Positions 53,218 through 62,622 of a stretch of 64,000 nucleotides of DNA are shown here, one piece after another. This stretch comes from Reticulitermes speratus. Its lineage: Eukaryota > Arthropoda > Insecta > Blattodea > Rhinotermitidae. The stretch's first letter is position 1. Each line of letters starts with the position of its first letter. A model generated the notes under the pieces. That model had not been told where the DNA came from. It saw only the letters and a program-made list of their open reading frames with translations, and did no database searches. Both the position numbers and the translations under genes were made by a program. The stretch is from the NCBI GenBank assembly GCA_021186555.1, contig JAJKFL010000042.1, positions 44,548,980-44,612,979 of the forward strand. Reading direction: 5' to 3'.

Positions 53218-53661
53218 TATCAAGTATATTAGTCGACCTCGGTGGACTAGTGGTTAGCGTGCTCGCCACTGGACCCAAGGTTCGCGGGTTCGATCCCGAC
53301 CGAGGTCGATGGATTTTTAAGGATGATAAAAATCCGGAGCACCACTTCCTTCGGAGGGGAAGTAAAGCCGTCGGTCCCATGTCGTAGATTTACGGCATGT
53401 AAAAGAACCTTACGGGCATGAATAAAAATGTTGCGTAAGCCAAATTGCCTCCATTTCTCATCCAAGTCTCCTGACTGCCTGCCAGATGGCTCTGGCGTGC
53501 ACATCAGGATCGATAGAACACTAAGCGCGGCTAGCTGGCCGGTCACCAGCTGCCATGAATGCGCATGACTTAGTAACCTCGACAAGAGGAGGCAAGAGGA
53601 GGCCCAGGCCCATACAGGGCTGTTGAGCCAAGAATTATTATTATTATTATCAAGTATATTA
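53218..53661 (+). mobile_element. tRNA-derived SINE, family C, with TSD
   Basis: The exact 14-bp duplication TATCAAGTATATTA is at 53218-53231 and 53648-53661. The head GACCTCGGTGGACTAGTGGT (box A) and GCGGGTTCGATCCCGACCG (box B) form a good tRNA-like cloverleaf start. Body: GGAGCACCACTTCCTTCGGA, GCATGTAAAAGAACCTTACG, TCTCCTGACTGCCTGCCAGA. The 3' end GAGGAGGCCCAGGCCCATAC and GGGCTGTTGAGCCA is shared with family D, followed by an (ATT)n tail. Confidence 0.95.
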
Positions 53662-53739
53662 ACATTTAATAGACACTCATAATTACATGCATCTTGAGAG
53701 TTTGTTAAATTACATTTCCTCTAATAGCAAAAATTTGTT

Positions 53740-54000
53740 CAAGAAGTTTGAGATAGGACAAATGCTTGGAGTTTTGATGGATAAACCAGAATGGACGAGA
53801 CCGCTTGGAAAACGTAGGCGGAGATGGAAGGACAGTAAAATGTACGGTAAAGTAATAGGATGGGAGGGCGTGGATTGGATTAATCTAGCTGCGGATAGGG
53901 CCAGTTTCAGGTTGTTGTCAGTACGGTAATGAAGCATCGGCTTTAATAAATTTCGGGCAATTATTGAAATAGCTGAGTGTTAGTTTGTAAAGAAGGAATT
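53740..54000 (+). mobile_element. LINE 3'-end fragment, diverged
   Basis: The plus frame has PEWTRPLGKRRRRWKDSKMY, then VIGWEGVDWINLAADRASF, a diverged version of the LINE C-terminus. The 3' UTR words TTAATAAATTTCGGGCAATT and GTAAAGAAGGAATTCGTTCC follow. It ends at the hammerhead motif next door. Confidence 0.72.
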
Positions 54001-54005
54001 CGTTC

Positions 54006-54056
54006 CATGTACCCTGATGATGAAGGAAATAGGACCCGCCGAAACGTCAGTACATG
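54006..54056 (+). ncRNA. Hammerhead ribozyme motif (ACGT class) with long stem I
   Basis: Stem I CATGTAC (54006-54012) pairs GTACATG (54050-54056), seven pairs, with one C/A mismatch at the junction. The core CTGATGA is at 54014-54020. Stem II is weak (20 nt between core and GAAA, few pairs). GAAA is at 54041-54044, stem III is the bare palindrome ACGT (54044-54047), then C at the cleavage position (54048). Downstream GCCATACTACACGGCGTC is shared with 8.68 kb. Confidence 0.6.
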
Positions 54057-54428
54057 TCTGCCATACTACACGGCGTCACATCCCACAAGGCTGTATCAGT
54101 CCTGCTAGTGTGCGGTGCTGTTTTGCCACCTGCATTGGCTTCATTAAACTGCCCACGCCTGATTGCAGGAAACAATTACTGAACACAAATCTGTGACACC
54201 GTGTCACGTGTCAGCTGTTCTCTCTCTCTCTCTCTCAGTGGACTTCACACAAAGTGTCGCCTAAACAACGTCTGCCGCAAAACAATCGAGCAGTTCAAGC
54301 TTCTGTAAGCAGTTCAGCAGAACAATGTGACTGTCAGATATTGGCAGCAATGACGTCAGAAATGTCAGGTACATTTGATGTAGAATATGCCAATACTTCA
54401 GTGCTGCAACTGACTTAATTATGCGCGT
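54057..54428. other. Unrecognised, with a (CT)n tract
   Basis: CTCTCTCTCTCTCTCTC lies at about 54220-54236. Otherwise no supported feature. Confidence 0.4.
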
Positions 54429-55472
54429 GTGTATGTTTGTATGTATGTATATATATGTGTATATGTATGTTTGTATGTATGTGTATGTATGTATGTTTTT
54501 ATGAATGTATGTATGTATGTATGTATGTATGTATGCCGATCCCAGTGGCCATGCGGTGTAAGGCGTTGGTGTTCGGCCGCTCGCTTACTAGGATCGTGGG
54601 TTCGAATCCCACCGGGGGCATGGATGTCTGTCTGTTGTGAGTGTTGTGTGATGTCAGGTAGAGGTCTCTGCGACGGGCTGATCACTCGTCCAGAGGAGTC
54701 CTACCGACTGCGGTGTGTCTCAAATGTGTGACCATGAAACCTCGACGAATCGAGGAGGCCCAGGCCCATATAGGGCTGTTGAGCCACAGAAAGAAGAAGA
54801 TGTATGTATGTATGTATGGTTGTATGTATGTTTGTATGTATGTATGTATGTATGTATGTATGGTTGTATGTATGTTTTTATGTTTGTATGAATGTATGTA
54901 TGTGTATGTATGTAATGTATGTATGTATGTGTATATATGTATGAATGTATGTTTGTATGTGTGTATGTATGTATGTTTGTATGTATGTATGTGTATGTAT
55001 GTGTATGTATGTGTATATATGTATGTATGTTTGTATACATGTATGTATATATGTACGAGTATGTGTATGTATGTATGTATATGTGTGTTTGTATGTATGT
55101 ATGTATGTATGTGTATATATGTATGTATGTTTGTATGTGTGTATGTATGTATGTTTGTATCTATGTATGTATCTATGTTTGTATGTGTATGTATGCATAT
55201 GTATATATATGTATGTATGTTTGTATGCATATGTATATATCTATGTTTGTATGTATTTATGTATGTATTTATGTATATATATATATTTATGTTTATATGT
55301 ATATGTATGTATGTATTTATGTATATATGTATGTATGTATTTATGTATATATGTATATGTATGTATGTCTGTATTTATTTATGTATGTATGTATGTATGT
55401 ATGTTTGTATGTATGTATATATATGTATGTATATTTATTTATGTATGTGTGTGTATGTATGTATTTGCGTAG
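54429..55472. repeat. (ATGT)n microsatellite, about 1 kb, interrupted by a SINE
   Basis: Two blocks of TATG-type repeats (54429-54533 and 54800-55472) with drift to GTATAT and TTTATG. Long open frames on both strands (rich in Met-Tyr-Val-Cys or His-Thr-Tyr-Ile) are a by-product of the stop-free repeat. Confidence 0.95.
54535..54799 (+). mobile_element. tRNA-derived SINE, family D, inside the microsatellite
   Basis: Head GCCGATCCCAGTGGCCATGC, box B GTGGGTTCGAATCCCACC, body GGATGTCTGTCTGTTGTGAG. The tail CTCGACGAATCGAGGAGGCC..AGGGCTGTTGAGCC ends in AGAAAGAAGAAG. The flanking ATGTATG may be target-site duplication but cannot be told from the repeat. Confidence 0.92.
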
Positions 55473-57004
55473 AAACAAAGGAACTGAGGCCGCTCAATAA
55501 GATCATATTGTGCTATATGTACCTTGTACTGTGTAGCAACCAGGGCAGACTAAGTGGACGCAAAGACAGTGCTGGGGGAGAATAATTTTGTAGAGGGTTT
55601 GTAGATATAAGTTGTACGCTTCGCCACGGATGTATCAGCCTTGTATCCGCAACGTAGGGAAAGACTTCTGAGCGAAGTAGAGGCGGTGATGTGTCAATCA
55701 ACTGCAGTACGTGGGATTTGTGCGCGTTACAGAGTGAGGTAGACAGCTCATGTGTGTGGGGACTCTGCTGAAATTGAGGGTGACGTAGGAGCAGTCAGCT
55801 ACATTTTGTGGGAAACGTCATATTAATGAAGTTGTTTTTAGAGTGAAAGAAGACCGGCTTGTTATTTACGCATGTGAGAGTGTCTTGAATTGTGTAGTCA
55901 TGTGAGAGGCGAATTGTTTTGAAGAGGTTTTGTTAAATATTTTGTTATTAAATAAAATTTAGTTATACATTGAAAATGTGTAAATTTTTGTTAAAATTTG
56001 AAGTTATGTCAAAAAAGTGTATCTTATGTAGATCTGTATCGAAGCAATTTCTTAAAAAAATGAAATAATAATCATAATCGTAGCTACGTACGTTTGGAAA
56101 TGTGTGAAGTTGGGAAAGTAGGTTTTGATCTGTGCTCTGTTATTCGTGTTAGATTGGAAGCTATACCTCTCCGCGTCTGTGAGAACATTGTCTCCCAAAA
56201 GAGAGCAAGCGGATAGAGAAGAGGGAAGGTTTACAATTGTAGATTTTCCACGTCCCATAAATCACGTGTCCACTTCGCATTTCAACAGAAAGAACCAAAA
56301 AATCTCTCGTGATTTTTTCCCTTTCCTCTTAGTCCTCTCCGTTTCTTTTTCGTTCAATCCATTTCTGCTTTATCGGATTTTTCTTTGAACATATACGTGC
56401 TATACAGATATGTTGCTCAGACTGTATAGGAAATTGACCCCAAGGCGTAAACCGAATTCCCTGCCGCAGTGGTTCGTTAGGCAAACAGCGTTGGCAGGCC
56501 CTTAGGGATCGTTTTTCGTACAAAACTAAGGGCATATACGAGTATGCTGTTATTTGGAGCAAGGGGAATCAAAACAACGGAACTGATTCTTTATATTTCA
56601 TATTTTGCTTCTGGTTAATGGTATTTTATTTTGAATGGATGTAAACATTTGTGTATCATGTTAACCCTTTAAGGACGAAACTTAAATCTCTTCTGTTTAA
56701 ATTACCAGTTCGTACCGCACACTAAACAATCTCAATCTCCGTTATAAATACCAACCAGTTAATGCTGTACTCGTATACGGATAGAGCAGCTGTTGATTCT
56801 GAGACATAACCAAAACAAACAAATACATTCTGTGGGCAGAATGTAGAATTGTTGAATATTAAACCTGGTGGTACGTAGAGTAGCCACGAGGGTTTGAAAG
56901 GATAAGAGAAAAATATAAACAAAGTTTATTCGAGAAAAGAGTGCAGAGGAAAATATTTGGATCTAAGATAAAGGAGCAGAAAGTATAATGAGGAGCATGA
57001 TGAT
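55473..57004. other. No recognisable feature
   Basis: 1.5 kb without an identifiable gene or repeat family. The reading frames at 56052-56562 show no domain. Confidence 0.4.
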
Positions 57005-57245
57005 TTGTACTTTACTTCTTTCATGGCGCAACAGCCCCTTGGGGGCCTAGGCCTCCTCTTTATCGAGGCTTCACGATCACACTCAGACACACCACACTTG
57101 GTAGGACTCCTCTGGATGAGTGATGGGCCAGACGCAGAGACCTCTACCTGACAAAACACAACACTCACAAGAGACAGACACCCATGCCCCCGGCGGATTC
57201 GAACCCACAATACCAGCAAGCGAGCGGCCGCAGACCCATGATTAG
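57005..57245 (-). mobile_element. tRNA-derived SINE, family D, head truncated
   Basis: CATGGCGCAACAGCCCCTTG, TCCTCTTTATCGAGGCTTCA, GGATGAGTGATGGGCC, box B GGCGGATTCGAACCCAC. It stops at CGCAGACCCATG, before the rest of box A. Diverged flanks TGATTTGTAC / TGATTAGGTAC may be target-site duplications. Confidence 0.85.
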
Positions 57246-57269
57246 GTACTATTCACCAAGTATTATTAG

Positions 57270-57537
57270 GGTGACTAATCCGAGGAAGGAATGGGCGGGG
57301 AGTATTGCATACATAAGACAGATAGAAATGCATGCAGAATTTTGGTGGAAAAACTTGAAGGGGAGAGACCACTTTAAAATCTGAGGCATAGGTGTCAGGG
57401 TATGGGCCAGTGGGGGGTTGTTGTGAGTACGGTCATGAACACTCTTGTTTTATAAAATGCCAGGAAGTTCATTGTCCAGCTGAGGATTAATGGTTTCTGA
57501 GGACTGACTTCGCTCCATGGAGTTAATTAATTAATTC
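57270..57537 (+). mobile_element. LINE 3'-end fragment
   Basis: TTGGTGGAAAAACTTGAAGG, GGTATGGGCCAGTGGGGGGT, AAAATGCCAGGAAGTTCATT and GCTCCATGGAGTTAATTAAT match the LINE 3' end with an AATT-type tail. The coding part is destroyed. Confidence 0.65.
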
Positions 57538-58769
57538 AGTTCTGATCAATGATATTTCAGTTTTGTGTTTGGAATGAAGACACACACTGCAGACATATGA
57601 ACCTTCGCATAAGCAGTAGGAAAAGATAAAATGGTTTTCAAAACAAATGTTTCGAAACGTCGGGAACCAAATACCCAGTGACGCAGCGAGACATCCCTCA
57701 AAAAACTTAAAAACTCGTTCACTTCGCCGCGCGCTGTGGAAAACCTAAAAACTCGCATGTTAACTGTATAATCAGACCCAGAATTTGGACTCATCAGTGA
57801 AACTTCTGATTTGTATTTGGGCGGTTTCCGGTTCTAATATCGGCTGCTGCAGACTATTGTGACAGTCTGTTGTGTTTCCTGTTCCCTACATGCAAATGCT
57901 GATGATTTCAAGGCGGACACTTTAACCACTTTCTTCCACATTCTTTCAAATGAATTATTTACTTAAAACTGTACGAATTAACGCTGCGTATGATGACAAA
58001 CTGGCATTGTCATTAAAATAAACATGAAATAAATAATATGTATCTGTATTATCAATCGTTATTTTTCAACGGAATATTTATGCAGCGGACGCCGTATGTC
58101 ACCCGCCTGACGCTCTTGTCGAAGAAGTTGTCGCTCTAGCAAGGCGTTACTAATCGTAAGGAGAGTCAGATCTTCTGTTTGAGGGCTGTTCGGAAATGCA
58201 AGAGAAGTGTTCGAAAGAATATCGATAGGACACAGTTTTACTTGTGCAACAGCAAATTTTGGTGTGCCTCATGCAGGTGTTACAAACTGAAGGAGATGTT
58301 AACCTGTTGCAGCAGGAAGTTTATTTAAAATCCACGAAGATGTTAATGCCGTTTAGAAAAGTAATCGGCGTTTATTCTGAGAATAATACGAAACAAATAA
58401 ATCACGTAAAATTCTTAGCTTTTTAATGGTTAAAGATTAGGTACATGTGTATTATGTGTCTCTTGCTATGGCCATGCAGACCAATGCAGTCCAGACTTTA
58501 TATTTACCGAGGTTATGAGACATAAATAATTGATGTCATTGACCGTCAGCAAAATAGCTTTCTCAGAGTTTGTCATATCACAGACACTACAGCGACATGT
58601 TTGAGGCTGTATTATAAAATTATATAAACAGGTTAAGTGTAATTCAGCGACCAGATTTTAAGTGATAAACGGTATCTCAATTATATACGTGTCATTAAAT
58701 ATGTCATTTTTAGCATTAGTTAAAAAAATTTTAAAATATTTACAACTCTTCTTCTTATTATTATTCTTC
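57538..58769. other. Unrecognised, one hammerhead-like word
   Basis: TTTCGAAACGTCGGGAAC at 57651 recalls the ACGT-class hammerhead 3' half; no core is seen upstream at the right spacing. Otherwise nothing recognised. Confidence 0.4.
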
Positions 58770-58868
58770 TTCAAGTGGCGCAACAGCCCCTATTGGGCCA
58801 GGGCCTCCTCATTATCGAGGCTTCGCAATCACGCTCGGTAGGACTCCTCTGGACGAGTGATCAGCCCG
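58770..58868 (-). mobile_element. SINE family D, 3' fragment
   Basis: GTGGCGCAACAGCCCCTATT, TCCTCATTATCGAGGCTTCG, ACTCCTCTGGACGAGTGATC, truncated at CAGCCCG. Confidence 0.8.
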
Positions 58869-58939
58869 AAGTTACAACTCAGTGTATTAACATTACAACA
58901 TCATTGCTATTATACTGTAATGTACAACGGGATATATTA

Positions 58940-59907
58940 CAGGGTGGGCGAGAAGTCACCGTACACCCAGACAATACGCACCTCAGACTCAATTTAAGTT
59001 TACTCAGCACAGCACGCACTGCACAATGTAAAATGGTAGTTTGGCAACAGTGACCAAGATAGTGCATACGTGATTCGCCGCACACCACATGAAGAAAGAC
59101 TTGAATGTGAGGCCGTATCGCCCAACTTTCGTGAATGAACTGTCGGATGCCGACATGGATCGGCGCTATGAATCATGCCGTGCTCTGCTGGACACATTCT
59201 CAATGCCGTATCCCGATCAAAGGTTCTTTTCAGTGATGAATGTGCCATCTATCGCAGTGCGCGCGACAGAAATGTGGTGTTCTGGTCAAAGGAGAATCCC
59301 AATTTCATGCAGGAGCTGGAACATAATCCACCGCATGTGATGATATGGGCGGGTATGACATCAGATTATCTGATTGGACCTTACTTTTTCGATGGACCGG
59401 TGAATGCGGCATCTTATTCGGCAATGTTGGAGACGTGGCTCATACCTCAGCTCAGAGACAGAGGACTCGTGGATGACGTGTGGCTGCAGCACGATGGGAC
59501 ACCCGCACACTTCGCTCTTTCTGTGCGCGATGTTTTGAACGAACATTTTCCAGGCCGATGAATTGGCCGTGGCTCACCAACATCTCCGGCACCATTGCCA
59601 TGGCCACCACGTAGTCCTGACCTTACCACCCCAGACAATTCGTTGTGGGGTATTATCAAGGGAAGAGTGGCTGCGTGTCGCTACAACAGCAACGGTTTGC
59701 GAGAGCTGTGGAAGACGCCTTTCGTCACAATTACTCGAAAAATGCTCCGACCTATGTCACAGAGGACATGGAGGCGCATCCGTTTGTGTGTCCAGCATCA
59801 AGGTGCACATACGGATCCACTGGACATGTAACCAAGATGTACGTAACTGATTCGAATTAATTATGATTTCATACTGGTTGGTGTACGGTGACTTCTCGCC
59901 CACCCTG
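58940..59907 (+). mobile_element. Tc1/mariner-type transposon, 968 bp, complete ends
   Basis: Perfect 28-bp terminal inverted repeats: the left starts CAGGGTGGGCGAGAAGTCAC at 58940, and the right ends with its inverse at 59907. TA dinucleotides abut both ends (58938-58939, 59908-59909), the Tc1/mariner target duplication. The coding region is a defective transposase (next entry). Length and perfect ends suggest it could still be mobilised by a relative. Confidence 0.93.
59089..59831 (+). pseudogene. Tc1/mariner-type transposase, inactivated
   Basis: Pieces in order: RPYRPTFVNELSDADMDRRY (from about 59110); then, after a frameshift near 59215, KVLFSDECAIYRSARDRNVV with the first catalytic Asp; MIWAGMTSDYLIGPYFFDGP; and WLQHDGTPAHFALSVRDVLN with the second. 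A stop (TGA) at 59559-59561 sits where this family usually has Trp. Past it the same frame continues IGRGSPTSPAPLPWPPRSPD and LTTPDNSLWGIIKGRVA, with the third acidic residue in PDN. The N-terminal helix-turn-helix is missing. Defects are therefore an N-terminal deletion, one frameshift and one nonsense codon. The DDE/D catalytic fold is clear; the subfamily is not. Confidence 0.85.
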
Positions 59908-60009
59908 TACATTATGATTAAAAATCTTGTTTGTAGACAATAAGCAGTACGTGGTCGGCGTACAGTTCCAAATTTGTTAAACCAACTTTAGTCAAAAGTA
60001 AAGTGTAAA

Positions 60010-60295
60010 GATCTCCCCATAACATGCCATAACAGAAACAGAAGGGGAGTTGATGTATACCTCGCTTCATTTCTAACCTCGCGATAGATGGCGTGTTGTG
60101 TGGTCAGTGCCAAGCCCCGGCCGCTTTACCCCCGGGAAGTTGTCCCGATGGCCATTGTAGAGTAGAATACGTGGACCCAGGGCAAGTCTGGACGGGTATA
60201 AATAAGAGAATATCTTTTGCTACCACCGGAGTTCGAACCCCCACCGTCGAGCCCTTAGCGAGTCGCTACACCGACTACGCCATCACGGTCCCCCC
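60010..60295 (-). mobile_element. tRNA-derived SINE, family B, diverged
   Basis: GGGGAGTTGATGTATACCTC, CCCCGGCCGCTTTACCCCCG, GTGGACCCAGGGCAAGTCTG, box B inverse GGAGTTCGAACCCCC, and head inverse GTCGCTACACCGACTACGCC. Confidence 0.8.
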
Positions 60296-60781
60296 CCGTT
60301 AGCCAGAAATCCTGACTTAATAGTGCTCCACTTTCCCATTATCTTCACGGAGTTAACCGTATTACAAATCTCCAAAGTTTTTCTTTTTTCGGACAGCCTG
60401 TACTTCATGATTAAATCGAAAGGCAGTGCTTTCGTCATTGCAGTGAACGATATCTGTTGTGCTGTTGTGTGTGATACAGACAGCATTCCATTGTCGTCAA
60501 TCCGAACACAGCGCTCCGGGGCCTAGTTGATGTTCGGCTTGGTCCAGAGCGGATGTGGTTGCGGTGCGGGCAACCAGCGTCAAGGGGATAACTAGATTCG
60601 TCCCAACAATAATTTATCGCTCGAACTTGCAGCTATCTGGTTTTCAGCGTTTAACATTTTTGTCCGTTGTTAATTTGTAAGTGGAATCGTGCGTTTTACA
60701 GGCATTCAGCGTAACTGAAATAAATACAATAAAATAATAATTTTAAGTAAATTCTAAAAGGTTCTGACGATGGTATATAAC
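60296..60781. other. No recognisable feature
   Basis: No supported gene or repeat. Confidence 0.4.
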
Positions 60782-60841
60782 ATTGAGAACTAATTGTCTT
60801 CTGGACTTTGTCAATCGTCCGGATAAAACATAAAATATAAA

Positions 60842-60886
60842 ATCACGACGTTTCGGAAGCTGGTTCTTCTTACGTCTTCAGGTGAT
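60842..60886 (-). ncRNA. Hammerhead ribozyme motif, left arm
   Basis: Read on the minus strand: stem I ATCAC pairs GTGAT (five pairs). The core is CTGAAGA, and stem II has GAAG/CTTC with extra 5' nucleotides (CGTAA). GAAA, stem III ACGT and C at the cleavage position follow. The core is complete; the loose stem II lowers confidence in activity. Confidence 0.6.
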
Positions 60887-60925
60887 GGGTCTAAGGGACC
60901 CATGTGAGTAGTAGTCTCCCCTCCC

Positions 60926-60970
60926 ATCACCTGAAGACGTAAGAAGAACCAGCTCCCGAAACGTCGTGAT
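60926..60970 (+). ncRNA. Hammerhead ribozyme motif, right arm
   Basis: Stem I ATCAC (60926-60930) pairs GTGAT (60966-60970). Core CTGAAGA at 60931-60937; GAAA at 60958-60961; stem III ACGT (60961-60964); C at 60965. Stem II differs from the left arm by one base (CTCCC for CTTCC), which weakens the GAAG/CTTC helix. Confidence 0.58.
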
Positions 60971-61030
60971 TTTATATTTTATATTTTATCCGGACGATGG
61001 ACAAAGTCCAGAAGACTATTGCTTCTCAAT

Positions 61031-61584
61031 AATTTTAAGATTAATATTTTTAGTTAAGTTAATTAAGTGAACAACTAAAAGCGTACACACGACGTAAGAA
61101 TTGTGGCTCTTTTCTTGGTTTTTGTTTTATATATTTTTAAGGATAAAATACTGCAAAAAATATATCCATCATAAAGTGTATTTCATTTAGCTCTGTATCT
61201 CTAGTTTTAAACATTTTTCCCTTAGTTATATAGCGAACTGTGCTTAATATTTGCACAGAAATGTGTGTGTAATATATGTAAAGTGTTCGTTAACGTATGT
61301 CTTATTTTAACCAAAATTAGAATGGTATCGTAAATGTTAGTAAAGCTTTTCAGTGTCATTTTCTAGTGGTTTGGCAGTTCCTACACACGGACAGACTAAA
61401 GTGACAAAAGTAATAGGCACGTAACTGACCAGTCGTTGCCGAATGCCACAGGCACTGTTTGAGGAAAAATGTTTAATATTGAGAAAGAACGGGAGACGAA
61501 ATTGTACCAGAAATTACGATGAAATATTGCCTGTCCAATGATAAGGACGTGTTTTAAAATGGTAGATGAAGCTAAAGCAGCCAG
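61031..61584. other. No recognisable feature
   Basis: AT-rich; no supported feature. Confidence 0.4.
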
Positions 61585-61700
61585 GACTTGAAGCTGACCA
61601 CTCACCTCCATCTATTTGTTGTTAAAAATGAGTGGAGGTACAATTCCACTCCCCAATATACCTTCGTGGCATACAAAGGGCAACGTTACTTCAGGTGAAG
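61585..61700 (+). mobile_element. SINE family B, 3' fragment
   Basis: TGACCACTCACCTCCATCTA, AATGAGTGGAGGTACAATTC, ATACCTTCGTGGCATACAAA: the family B tail only. Confidence 0.7.
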
Positions 61701-61830
61701 TTCATATGAGGCTGGAAGAGGTTTCAGTCCAAATATCAAATAATTTGACAGTTAAATAAATTAATTTCTGAAAAAACATTTGGCCTTAAATAAATTTAGT
61801 TTTTTATGTCTTTTCTGTGCCTTTGCGCAG

Positions 61831-62022
61831 TCTGTGTCTGTGTGTGTTTGTGTGTGTCTGTGTCTGTCTGTGTGTGTGTCTGTGTCTGTCTGGTCTGTCT
61901 GTGTGTGTCTGTGTCTGTCTGTTGTGTGTGTCTCTGTGTGTCTGTGTCTGTCTGTGTGTGTGTGTGTGTCTGTGTGTGTGTGTCTGTCTGTGTTGTCTGT
62001 GTGTGTCTGTGTGTCTTCATTA
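61831..62022. repeat. (TG)n/(TCTG)n microsatellite
   Basis: GTGTGTCTGTGTCTGTCTG-type repeats over about 190 bp; open frames in it are chance. Confidence 0.93.
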
Positions 62023-62309
62023 TCTGCCACAAGCGTTGCGTTCAGAAAGTGTAGTTCTGTTCATAATGGTCCCCTGTAACGCGTTACGAGATAATGCAGT
62101 TGCAATTACTGGTTGTGACTGTACAAGATGTATTTCAAGGAGGTCTCCTTCTTCTGTGTGGAATAAAGCTAAGTGTAAAACTGTCACTAAAGATGTAGGG
62201 GGAAATTGGATGAAGATGAGTGGTTAGCTTCACGCTTTGGTTACTTTACCTCAAATGAGAGCGTCCCCGGTACACACTGGTTAGAAAAGTGTGGAAACTA
62301 GAACCGGTG

Positions 62310-62594
62310 AACTACCTTATAAAAACCAACCAAATGCATAATATGTCAATGCAAGTTTATATTTGAAGTTCAAAACGTAATATCTCCAACATGTTTCAAC
62401 TCTTTATGAGTCATATCAGGGAGAATATACGTCAATAGGATGTATATGCTCCCTGATGATGACTCATAAAGAGTCGAAACATGTTGGAGATATTACGTTT
62501 TAAACTTTAAGTATAAACTTGCATTGACATATTATGCATTTGGTTGGTTTTTATAAGACAGTTCATTAAGTAATGCCCGGAATGTATAATATTA
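62310..62594. mobile_element. Hammerhead foldback inserted in SINE B, with TSD
   Basis: The flanking direct repeat AAACTAGAACCGGTG is at 62295-62309 and 62595-62609 (15 bp, exact). Inverted arms run 62316-62440 and 62449-62557 and share ATAAAAACCAACCAAATGCA with its inverse. A 37-bp tail follows the right arm. The left motif (minus) lost two bases of the core (CTGATATGAC). The right motif is intact (next entry). This is direct evidence that the element transposed as a unit. Confidence 0.88.
62449..62489 (+). ncRNA. Hammerhead ribozyme motif, apparently intact
   Basis: Stem I CTCC (62449-62452) pairs GGAG (62486-62489). Core CTGATGA at 62453-62459, then one extra T. Stem II GACTC/GAGTC (five pairs) has an ATAAA loop. 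GAAA at 62476-62479, stem III palindrome ACATGT (62479-62484), U at the cleavage position (62485). With 11903-11945 this is the best candidate for activity. Confidence 0.82.
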
Positions 62595-62622
62595 AAACTA
62601 GAACCGGTGTGGACGTTGACAT

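Larger units (their letters stand above)
60782..61030. mobile_element. Foldback element with two matched hammerhead motifs (ACGT class)
   Basis: Near-perfect inverted arms of about 105-110 bp: the left starts ATTGAGAACTAATTGTCTTC (60783) and the right ends with the inverse near 61030. They surround a centre of about 35 bp containing GGGTCTAAGGGACCC. Both arms keep the hammerhead core and stem I pairing (separate entries). The arms are the most similar in the window, so this is probably one of the younger copies. No clear target-site duplication. Confidence 0.85.
62170..62622 (-). mobile_element. SINE family B, split by a foldback
   Basis: Left part: GATGAAGATGAGTGGTTAGC, TTCACGCTTTGGTTACTTTA, CGTCCCCGGTACACACTGG, to ACTAGAACCGGTG (62309). 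It resumes as ACTAGAACCGGTGTGGACGT (62597 onward), matching the family's 'cagagccggtctggacgtt'. The interruption is the element below. Confidence 0.75.

Noticed and set aside
54682-55585. Open frames of up to 290 codons on both strands
   Set aside because: They are translations of an (ATGT)n microsatellite and a SINE insertion.
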